A DNA stretch of 64,000 nt, from NCBI RefSeq assembly GCF_014863605.1, contig NZ_CP062252.1, positions 1,869,001-1,933,000 on the forward strand, read 5' to 3'. The translations under genes were made by a program, and so were the position numbers. Of this stretch, positions 17,211 through 25,200 are shown piece after piece. The notes below the pieces were generated by a model. That model saw only the letters and a program-made list of their open reading frames with translations, was not told where the DNA came from and ran no database searches. Numbering within the stretch: the first letter of the stretch is position 1; each line of letters begins with the position of its first letter. This DNA is from Pseudomonas allokribbensis. Lineage in GTDB: Bacteria > Pseudomonadota > Gammaproteobacteria > Pseudomonadales > Pseudomonadaceae.

Positions 17211-19024
17211 GGCAGTTGCGCCTCCAGCGGGCCGCCCAGCACTTTCAGGTATTCCAGCAGCGCCCAGCGTTCCTCGGGCTGCAGCAACCGTCCGATAACC
17301 CCGTTGCCGCGCTCGCCGGCGCGGAATTCATGGCCACTGTTGTGGTTGCCGGTGATGCGTGTGTCGAACAGGAAAGCGTTGGTAAAGGCTTCGGTGCGAT
17401 AACCCAGATGCCGAGGGTCATATTCGAAGGTGCCCTTATAGAAAGTGGTGGCGCGTTCATCCTGAGGCGAAAGCAACTGATAGAGACTCGGCACCGAGCC
17501 GTTGTGCAGGAAGGGCGGTGTAGCCCACACGCCTGCCAGCGGCCGGGCCTTGTAGGCCACTTTTTCCCGGACACCGATCGGCAGGCCAAAGCCGTCGAGC
17601 TGAGGTTTTTCAGCGGCAGTGACGCCAGCCTCGCGATAGGCGCGGTTTTCAACGAACGCCGTGACGTAAGCCAGGCCCTTGGCCACGGATAACTGGCTGA
17701 GGTCGAGTGGTTCTTTGGGAGTGGGGTGCAGCTTTACGTCCATCTGCTCCAGCTCTGCTGGATTCCATTGCAGGGCTGTCAGGTCGAAACGGTGGTTGGC
17801 GATGTTGTTGGCCGCGTTCGGATCGGTGCCGATGACATCCACCGGCAGCATGTGCAGATGCTGGACCCAGCGTTCACCCTCTTGCGTCACCCGTGGGACG
17901 TGGCAGCCAGCGCAGTTTTCGGCAAATAACGCTCGACCCTTGGCCGCCAAAGGTTTGTCGACCTTGCCCAACAGCTCCTCTGGCCAGGCGGGTGGCTGAA
18001 GTTTTTGCAGGGTTTCTTCGATCTTGTGCAGATCGCGCACGCGCACGCTTGATGCGTAACGTTCATCACCCTGTAGTGGCTGGCCGTTGGCATCGAAGAA
18101 ATTCAGGGTAGCGCCAACCCCCAGCGCCTCGCCGATGTTGCGTGCCATCGGTTGCTGCGCCGAGCCGTTCCACTGCACCCAGTCGAACGTCCACATGTCC
18201 CATAGTTGCGGGTAATCCACGGGAGCGTTGGCCACGCGATAGTTGGTGGGGGAGATCGCATCGCCGAAGGTCGCGTTGGCGATTCGTCCGAAAGCATCGG
18301 TTCGGCCAGGGCCTTCCTCGGTGGGGTAGAGGCCGCGATGGGTGTCGTTCCACGCCACTTTGAGGAAGGTATTCAGTGAGCCTTTGAAGTCTTTGCGCAG
18401 TTGTTCATGGCGGGCGTCATAGTCGTTGCCCAGTACGTTGCGGGCGAACCGCTCGAATTTCCACGGGTTGTAGTAAGTGGAGGCCAGACTGGCGACCAGT
18501 GCCTGTCCGAAACTGCCACCACGCAATGTAGGAACACTGGAAGGCAGCACATGCTGCGCCGAGCCGCCGTCGATGCGCACGGCCTGGCCATTCAGGTGCA
18601 ACTCGCCGGTGTGGCAGGCCGCACAAGTGATGTCGAGATATTGCTCAGAGCTGCCGGGATTCTGATGGCGGGCGAAACCCACTGGCAGATTCCCCGGGTT
18701 GTTCGATGTGGCTTTCTGCTGCGGGTCGATCAGAAAACCGAAGCGTGCGAGGTATTCCGGGGAGGCAAAGCGTTGCTGCGAGAACGGCAGCTCCAGGGCC
18801 TGGAACCACTCATAACGCAGGCCTTTGACCTGAGTGCCTTGCGGCGTGAAGTAGTAGGTCTGGCGCTCTTCGTCAGTCCATTGTTTGAGGTAATGGACCT
18901 GTTTGGCGGGCGTCGGGAAGGGCAGTTTCGGATTGGCGACATAGTAGAGAATCACCGCCAGGACCAGTCCCAGCAGTACCACGATCAGCGTCAGCACACG
19001 GAATATGAGGCGCAAGATGAACAT
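17207..19024 (-). CDS. Di-haem cytochrome c peroxidase-like protein (RoxA-like)
   Basis: The protein is 605 residues. An N-terminal membrane anchor (LTLIVVLLGLVLAVILYYVA, about residues 12-31) precedes a periplasmic domain. Two haem-binding CxxCH motifs are visible: CAACH near 133 and CAGCH near 370. The length and the wide spacing of the haems fit the RoxA-like/di-haem cytochrome c peroxidase group and not the shorter CcpA or MauG enzymes. The substrate is unknown: peroxide reduction, or oxidation of a hydrophobic substrate, are the family options. It is the first gene of a two-gene operon with the catalase-like protein. The ATG at 19024 has an AAGG immediately upstream with poor spacing, so the start is not certain. 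Confidence 0.82.
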   Translation of the reverse strand: MFILRLIFRVLTLIVVLLGLVLAVILYYVANPKLPFPTPAKQVHYLKQWTDEERQTYYFTPQGTQVKGLRYEWFQALELPFSQQRFASPEYLARFGFLIDPQQKATSNNPGNLPVGFARHQNPGSSEQYLDITCAACHTGELHLNGQAVRIDGGSAQHVLPSSVPTLRGGSFGQALVASLASTYYNPWKFERFARNVLGNDYDARHEQLRKDFKGSLNTFLKVAWNDTHRGLYPTEEGPGRTDAFGRIANATFGDAISPTNYRVANAPVDYPQLWDMWTFDWVQWNGSAQQPMARNIGEALGVGATLNFFDANGQPLQGDERYASSVRVRDLHKIEETLQKLQPPAWPEELLGKVDKPLAAKGRALFAENCAGCHVPRVTQEGERWVQHLHMLPVDVIGTDPNAANNIANHRFDLTALQWNPAELEQMDVKLHPTPKEPLDLSQLSVAKGLAYVTAFVENRAYREAGVTAAEKPQLDGFGLPIGVREKVAYKARPLAGVWATPPFLHNGSVPSLYQLLSPQDERATTFYKGTFEYDPRHLGYRTEAFTNAFLFDTRITGNHNSGHEFRAGERGNGVIGRLLQPEERWALLEYLKVLGGPLEAQLP

Positions 19025-19285
19025 CCTTGTCGAGTTGTTGCGCTGTTATGCCTGAGCCGAGCCGTGTGCGGCAAGTGGCCATTACGCCAAGTGTTGTGGG
19101 AAGGGGCATCGGTCAATGTCAGATCAAGATGACAGAAGCTTCATCATGCCTTTGCCCAAATGCTTTTTAATCCCTGAACTTATCGGAAGATTCCTGCTCT
19201 CATGCCGGTAGCCATTGGTCGTGGCGGCCTGATAAGCTCGCGGCTTTACTCGATTGCCCTTTCGGCGCATGAACAAGGAAATAGC

Positions 19286-20005
19286 ATGAAACAGCATCGG
19301 TTGGCGGCGGCGGTAGCCCTAGTTAGCCTGGTACTCGCGGGTTGTGATTCGCAGACCAGCGTAGAGCTGAAAACCCCGGCGCAAAAAGCTTCCTACGGTA
19401 TCGGCCTGAACATGGGCAAAAGCCTTGCTCAGGAAGGCATGGATGATCTGGACTCCAAAGCGGTAGCCCAGGGCATCGAAGATGCCGTCGGCAAGAAAGA
19501 ACAGAAGCTGAAAGATGAAGATCTGGTCGAAGCCTTCGCTGCACTGCAAAAGCGTGCCGAAGAGCGTATGGCCAAGATGAGCGAAGAGTCGGCAGCCGCC
19601 GGCAAGAAATTCCTCGAAGAAAACGGCAAGAAAGCCGGCGTGACCACCACTGCTTCCGGTCTGCAGTACGAAGTGGTCAAGAAAGCCGACGGCCCACAGC
19701 CTAAGCCTACCGACGTAGTGACCGTTCACTACACCGGCAAGCTGACCAACGGCACCGTATTCGACAGCTCCGTCGAGCGCGGCAGCCCGATCGATCTGCC
19801 GGTCAGCGGTGTGATCCCGGGTTGGGTCGAAGGCCTGCAACTGATGCACGTTGGCGAGAAGTACAAACTGTACATCCCTAGCGATCTGGCTTACGGCGCA
19901 CAATCGCCAAGCCCGGCAATCCCGGCCAACTCGGTTCTGGTCTTCGACCTCGAACTGCTGGCCATCAAGGATCCAGCCAAAGAAGACGCTGCTGCCGCCA
20001 AGTAA
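19286..20005 (+). CDS. FKBP-type peptidyl-prolyl isomerase, lipoprotein (FkpA/FklB-like)
   Basis: The protein is 239 residues from the ATG at 19286, preceded by AAGGAA. Upstream in-frame starts would disrupt the signal peptide. A lipoprotein signal ends in the lipobox LAGC near residue 22. The N-terminal helical dimerisation region (QKASYGIGLNMGKSLAQEGM) covers about 30-120. The FKBP domain covers about 130-230, with VHYTGKLTNGTVFDSS, VIPGWVEGLQLMHVGEKYKL and AYGAQ...IPANSVLVFDLELL. It is expected to catalyse prolyl isomerisation and assist folding in the periplasm. Low-complexity Ala/Lys ends the protein. It is monocistronic with a strong terminator. Confidence 0.93.
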   Translation: MKQHRLAAAVALVSLVLAGCDSQTSVELKTPAQKASYGIGLNMGKSLAQEGMDDLDSKAVAQGIEDAVGKKEQKLKDEDLVEAFAALQKRAEERMAKMSEESAAAGKKFLEENGKKAGVTTTASGLQYEVVKKADGPQPKPTDVVTVHYTGKLTNGTVFDSSVERGSPIDLPVSGVIPGWVEGLQLMHVGEKYKLYIPSDLAYGAQSPSPAIPANSVLVFDLELLAIKDPAKEDAAAAK

Positions 20006-20027
20006 CTGGCATCGGCACCGGCTTCAA

Positions 20028-20059
20028 CAACAACGCCTCGCTTATGCGGGGCGTTGTTG
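20028..20059 (+). terminator. Terminator of the FKBP gene
   Basis: A 13-bp stem (CAACAACGCCTCG with its complement, one wobble pair) closes a 6-base loop. It starts 23 bases after the stop codon. Confidence 0.75.
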
Positions 20060-20262
20060 CATCTGGGTCACGGCGAGCGTAAACAGACCGAACCGATACG
20101 CATCGCGACAGTCCTAGACTTTGAGGCCGCCCGCGCTAGACGCCCTGAGCCGCCAAGTCAATGAAATAATGGGGTTTTTTATGTGAGTAAAAAACGCCCG
20201 ATCTGAGCGCAGCCCTTATGAACCGGGGCTCTCAGCGTCGAAATGCAGCTCTGTTCACAAGG

Positions 20263-20285
20263 TTATCCACAATTTGTGTGGATAA
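20263..20285. promoter_or_regulatory. Two perfect inverted DnaA boxes upstream of the YkvA gene
   Basis: TTATCCACA (20263-20271) and TGTGGATAA (20277-20285) are both perfect 9-base consensus DnaA boxes in inverted orientation, separated by five bases. They lie 20 bases upstream of the ATG at 20306, placing them over or just below the promoter. The rest of the 300-bp gap holds only the FKBP terminator and AT-rich leader sequence. Confidence 0.7.
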
Positions 20286-20305
20286 CATTTCAACGGGAGA
20301 AATAG

Positions 20306-20761
20306 ATGAAAGCTCCATGGAATTTCGCCCGATTCCTGCCGTTGGCCGGACGACTCCTGGCCCGTGGCCGTTTGCCGACGCTGTTGTTCGCCGTGGCCAG
20401 CAAAGGTGCCGCCCAAGGCAATCGTCTCGGCAAACTGAAGGATGACCTGCGATTGCTCCAGGCGCTGTGCCTGGCGTACTGGCGCGGCGAATATCGCGCG
20501 ATCAGTCCCAAGGCGATCGTTTCGGTCGTTGCGGGCCTGATGTATTTCCTCAGTCCGGTGGATGCGATCCCGGATTTCATTCCCGTTTTCGGCATGCTCG
20601 ATGACATTGCCGTCCTCGCCTGGCTGATGAAAACCCTCGACGACGAGCTCACTGCGTTCCGTTTGTGGCGTCAGCGTCAGGCGCCGGAAAAGCTCAGGGT
20701 TGTCGAGCGCCTGCCCGATACGCCCGAACAACTTCAACTTCAGGGTCCGAAAAAGTCCTGA
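20306..20761 (+). CDS. YkvA (DUF1232)-domain protein
   Basis: The protein is 151 residues. The conserved YkvA/DUF1232 core is at about residues 70-110, with the diagnostic motif MYFLSPVDAIPDFIPVFGML followed by DDIAVLAW. Two hydrophobic stretches suggest membrane association. The function of the family is unknown, though it is widespread in bacteria. A GGGAGA ribosome-binding site precedes the ATG at good spacing. The striking feature is the pair of perfect DnaA boxes 20 bases upstream, which implies DnaA-dependent or cell-cycle-linked expression. The next gene starts 115 bases later and may or may not share the transcript. Confidence 0.88.
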   Translation: MKAPWNFARFLPLAGRLLARGRLPTLLFAVASKGAAQGNRLGKLKDDLRLLQALCLAYWRGEYRAISPKAIVSVVAGLMYFLSPVDAIPDFIPVFGMLDDIAVLAWLMKTLDDELTAFRLWRQRQAPEKLRVVERLPDTPEQLQLQGPKKS

Positions 20762-20875
20762 ATCGCGACAGCCTCTTATACAGATAGATACCCCCCACGA
20801 CCTTGGCCGCTGTTAGGATTACACTTCTAGGGAAAAGTGCCGACTCGCTAAGCGTTGTTGTCCTACGGGGTAGTC

Positions 20876-21217
20876 ATGGATATTCAGATAATTGCACGCG
20901 ATGGCGAACCCGAATATGCGGTTCTGCCATGGGCTCAGTATCAGGCTCTACTGAAAGCAGCAGGCATTAACGAAGCACCGTCGCAACCGGCTCCAGCGCC
21001 GCTTGCGGCCACACCGGACCCGATTCTTCCAGGTCTGGATCAGTTACGCAGTTTGCGCGAAGGGAAGGGCATCGCCATCGAGGCGCTCGCCCGCACGGTA
21101 GGCATCAGCCCGTCTTACCTGGCCATGATCGAAAGCGGTGAGCGTCTGCCCGACGCTGCGATTCGCCGCAGCCTGGCCTGGGAGTTGACGGTGCCAGGGT
21201 GGAGGGAACAATCGTGA
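20876..21217 (+). CDS. XRE-family helix-turn-helix regulator
   Basis: The protein is 113 residues from the ATG at 20876. Residues 1-33 (DGEPEYAVLPWAQYQALL) look like the Phd/antitoxin-type leader seen ahead of many small XRE proteins. A Pro/Ala-rich linker follows. The Cro/C1 helix-turn-helix lies at about 64-95, in IAIEALARTVGISPSYLAMI with ESGERLP behind it. It is the first gene of a tight three-gene operon, and its stop overlaps the next start (GTGA). It probably autoregulates the operon. A toxin-antitoxin role is conceivable from the N-terminus but not shown. Confidence 0.85.
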   Translation: MDIQIIARDGEPEYAVLPWAQYQALLKAAGINEAPSQPAPAPLAATPDPILPGLDQLRSLREGKGIAIEALARTVGISPSYLAMIESGERLPDAAIRRSLAWELTVPGWREQS

Positions 21218-21585
21218 GCGTACGCATCAGTCGTCAACATTGGGACGGATTGCTGGGGGAGCTGGACCAGGCGCGCAGGCAGCGCCATCTTCTGACCTAT
21301 CGAGCCTTGCTCGAGCGTCTGCAACTGCCCACGCCGGCGATGCAGACATTGACCGCTGCACTGGAGCATCTCGCTGCGCTGGACGCGAAAGCCGAACAAC
21401 CGTTGCGCAGTTCGCTGGTGATCAGCCAGGGCGCCAGTCGCCTGCCACGCACCGGTTTTTTTGAGTGTGTCGAGCGTCTGGGGCGTTTTTCCGGGCCGTC
21501 CGATGGTGTTGCCGCAGCCTCATGGCACGCCTCGGAAGTGGTGCGGGTCTTTGAATACGAATACCCGGAATCGGCGGAGGCCTGA
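21214..21585 (+). CDS. Conserved hypothetical protein, 123 aa
   Basis: The protein is 123 residues from a GTG at 21214, preceded by GGAGGGA and overlapping the XRE stop by four bases, so it is translationally coupled. The N-terminal half is helical and Leu-rich (HWDGLLGELDQARRQRHLLTYRALLERL). The C-terminal half has short strands ending in an acidic tail (EYEYPESAEA). There are no membrane segments or recognisable catalytic motifs. I do not recognise the family. Its position between an XRE regulator and a Sel1 protein, with no gap on either side, suggests the three products act together. Confidence 0.75.
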   Translation: MSVRISRQHWDGLLGELDQARRQRHLLTYRALLERLQLPTPAMQTLTAALEHLAALDAKAEQPLRSSLVISQGASRLPRTGFFECVERLGRFSGPSDGVAAASWHASEVVRVFEYEYPESAEA

Positions 21586-21993
21586 GTGTTTTTACGACTC
21601 AAGGCGCGGGCAAGTTACTGGCTGGCCCGTAGGCTGTTTCACTGGTCGTGGTTTGTCCGTCAGCCCCGAGGCTGGCGCTGGCTCGAAGGGCAGTTTGCGC
21701 GTATGGCCAACCTGGGCGATGTCGGCGCGCAAAGCTTTTACGGGCACATCCTGACGTTTCGCGGCGTTGGCCTGGGCGCGCGTGAGGAGGGTGTTCGATT
21801 GCTGCGGCTGGCTGCGCTGGCCGGAGATGGCAAGGCGGCGTATCAGGTGGGTGTCATCAGCCTTGCAGGTACGCCCAGTAAAGCGCCCGATCCTTCGGAA
21901 GCCGTTCGCTGGTGGACCATGGCCGCCAAGGCCGGGCATCCGCTGGCCGAGCTCAAGTTGAAAGAGCTGGCCGGTCGGGATCATTCTCGGTAA
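21586..21993 (+). CDS. Sel1-repeat protein, 135 aa
   Basis: The protein is 135 residues from a GTG that directly follows the TGA of the upstream gene, with a GGAGG inside that gene's end. The N-terminus is basic and aromatic (WLARRLFHWSWFVRQPRGWRW). Then come Sel1 repeats at about residues 40-130 with GDVGAQSFYGHILTFRG, GVRLLRLAALAGDGKAAYQVG and AVRWWTMAAKAGHPLAELKL. Sel1 repeats are interaction scaffolds. It is the last gene of the XRE operon and is followed by a terminator. It is distantly similar in pattern to the Sel1 protein at 1852. Confidence 0.82.
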   Translation: MFLRLKARASYWLARRLFHWSWFVRQPRGWRWLEGQFARMANLGDVGAQSFYGHILTFRGVGLGAREEGVRLLRLAALAGDGKAAYQVGVISLAGTPSKAPDPSEAVRWWTMAAKAGHPLAELKLKELAGRDHSR

Positions 21994-22014
21994 GCGATTT
22001 TTGTGTTCCCTGAG

Positions 22015-22047
22015 CGGGGCGTGAGGGCAACCTCCCGCCCCGTTTTT
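22015..22047 (+). terminator. Terminator of the XRE-Sel1 operon
   Basis: CGGGGCG pairs with CGCCCCG and GAGG with CCTC around a GCAA-like loop, followed by TTTTT. It lies 22 bases after the stop codon. Confidence 0.85.
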
Positions 22048-22218
22048 GCGTCTGCTGTTCGATAAAGATCAGTTACAGACTTCTCCTACATCCATCGCCT
22101 ACTCGCCTGACTTCTTTTCTGTTTGATCCCCCGCAAAGTCCTTCGCCTGATTTTTGCGCGAGGGAACGCACATGTTCGACCCGGTTTTTCATTTCGTCAT
22201 GCGCCTAGGAATGCGCTG

Positions 22219-25200
22219 ATGGAAGCCATCACCCGCATCGAGCAAGCACTCGACAGCTTTCCCCACACCCTCGATCTCTATCGCGAACAGCTCAGGCACT
22301 GGTTCAGTCGCTCGGCAGACCGCGTCAGTCATGCGGCCGATCTGCCGTCGCTGATGGGGATGGAGCGGATCATCCGTTTCGGCGAACACAGCACAGCGGT
22401 CGCGATTGACGACAACCGTTTCTCTTCGGCTGTCGTGCAATGCCCGGAAACCGGGCAAATGGAGATCGAGAGCAAGTTCGAGTCGGTGTACGACATTCCG
22501 TTGGGCGGCATCGTAGTCGATGTCGTGGCGGTGGATGGCGGCAAGGTCAAGTCCGTCACGCTCGATGCTCAGGGCAAGGGGTTGTTCACCGGAGAGGCGG
22601 GCAAGTTCTATCGGGTGTTAGTGCACAGCGAGGCCAGCGAGAAGCAGGTCGACGCGCTTTTCGAGTCCTACGATGGCCTGACCCGGCAGCTCGACAGTTG
22701 GCTGCGTAGCGAATGGCAGGGCTTCAAGCCGCAGTGGTCACAGTCGGTGGCCACTGCTGCCGGCAACGGCCTGCTGGCCGGCAGTTGGGCGGCGATTGAG
22801 GGCGTGTGGGACAGCATCGGGTTGCTGTCGGAGATTCTCAAGGATCCCGGAAAGTTTGCCGAGCGGTTAGGCAGTGGCGCCGCACAGTTGATCGCGCTGG
22901 CAGAAACAGCGCCTGAAATGATGGAGAAGCTTCAGTTACTGGTCAGTGACGAGGCGGCGCTGTGCCTGTTGCTGCGTACCGCCAGCCTCTGGCTGGAGAT
23001 GCTGCCGCCCAATGAAATTGCCGGGAAAACCGCCGAGGCTGTCTCGATGGTGGTGGTGCAACTGCTGATCGACGTTTTGATCGGCATTGTGCTGACCTTC
23101 GTCGGCGCCGGGGCGGGGATTGCGTATCTGACCTTGCGTCTGGTGGATCGCGGCGCTCAGTTGTTGTCGGCGGTAACGCGTCTGGTGAAGGCGATGTTCG
23201 GTATCGTCAGCACCTTCATCGGCTATGTGAACCACTACAAATCCGTCGCTGCACGAGGCATCGCCGCCGGGGTGAAAAAGGGCCGCATGCAATTGCGCTG
23301 GGATGCCCGACGCAACGCTTCCCTGAAGAAAGACGAGCACCACGACGACAAGCCTGATCAGGCGAAAAACCCCAACGGCGACAGCGCTGACTGCGTGTCC
23401 AGGACCTGCACCAACGGCTGTCCGGTGTCGATGGTCACTGGCGAAGAGCTGCTGACGCTGACCGATGGTGTGCTTGATGGGCTGCTGCCGTTCGAGTTCA
23501 GCCGGTTGTATCGCACCAGCGCGGCCGAGATTGATGTTGGGCTGGGGTTTGGCTGGAGCCATTCGCTGGCGCATCGGCTGGAGGTCGAGGGCGACGGTGT
23601 GGTCTGGGTTGATCACGAGAACCGGCGCACGCGGTTTCCCTTGCCGGGTGTCGAGCGGCCGGCGATTCACAACAGTTTGTCGCGGGCGGCGATTTTTCTC
23701 GGGGATGAGCCGGAGGAGTTGATTGTTGCGCTGGCGGGTGAAGCGGCGCGGTTTTATCACTTTCGGGCTGGGCGTCTGGCAGCGATCAGCGATGTGTACG
23801 GCAACCGTCTGACGCTGCATCGGGATCTTTCCGACCGTGTGCAGCGCCTGGATAACGGAGCCGGTCGTTCGCTGCTGCTGCGCTACGAGCGGGCGCATCT
23901 GGTGGCGGTCGATTATCAAGTCTGGCGCGATGCGGCCTGGCGCACCGAACAGACGCTGGTCAGCTACCGCTTTGATGCGCGTCATCGACTGATCGAAGCG
24001 ACCAACGCCGTCGGTGAGAGCGAGCGTTACGACTACGACGACCAGCACGTCATCCTGCAGCGGCAACTGAACGGTGGCGCGAGCTTCTTCTGGGAGTGGG
24101 AGCGTGCCGGCAAGGCGGCGCGTTGCGTGCGGCACTGGGCGTCGTTTTCGCAGATGGACACGCGTTACGTCTGGGATGACGCCGGCAGCGTCACGGTGCA
24201 GTACGTCGACGGTCGGGAAGAGGTTTACGTCCACGACGACACGGCGCGGCTGGTGCGTCAGGTCGCCGCTGACGGTGGCGAGCAGCTCAAGGCCTACGAC
24301 GCGCAGGGCCGCTTGGTCGCCGAGCAGGATGCGCTGGGGGCGGTCACCGAATACCGCTACGACGAGGTCGGACGGTTGATCGCGCTGATTCCGCCGGACG
24401 ATGCGCCGACGTCCTACGAATACCGCAACGGTTTCCTGCACAGCCGCTCACGTGGCGATGCGCAGTGGACCTACCAGCGCAATGCCCAGGGTGACGTCAC
24501 CGAAGCGGTCGATCCCGACGGCCATGTCACCCATTACCACTACGACCCGCAGGGGCGGTTGCTGTCGATCCGTTATCCGGACAGCGGTCGCCATGTGTTC
24601 GTGTGGAATGACCTGGGGCAACTGGTCGAGGAAAGCTTGCCCGACGGCGGGGTTCGTAAGTTTTCCTACGATGCGTTGGGGCGGCGGATTACTGCGCAGG
24701 ATGAACACGGCGCGGTTACCCGTCACGCCTGGGACGCCGTGGGCCGACTGATCCAGAGCACCTCGCCGACCGGCGCTACCCGCGCCTGGTCCTACAGCGC
24801 CTACGGCCAGATCACCGCCGAACGCGACGAACTGGGGCGGATCACCCGCTACGAGTATGACGACGACCTGCACCTGGTCAGCCGACGGATCAACCCTGAC
24901 GGCACGCGACTGCAGTACCGCTACGACCATACGCAGCTGTTGCTGACGGAGATCGAGAACGAGTCCGGCGACAAGTATCTTCTGGACTACACACCCACCG
25001 GACTGATCCGACAGGAAACCGGCTTCGATGGACGGCGTACCGCGTATGCCTACGACCGCAACGGCCATCTGCTGGAAAAAACCGAGTACGGCGATGACGG
25101 CTCGACGCTGGTCACCGGCTACCAACGTGATGCTGCCGGGCGCCTGCTGCTCAAGACCCTGCCGGACGGGGTTGAGGTCAGCTACCGCTACGACCGCCTC

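Noticed and set aside
22123..22218. Longer RHS start at 22123
   Set aside because: No ribosome-binding site precedes it; the ATG at 22219 has an AGGA site.
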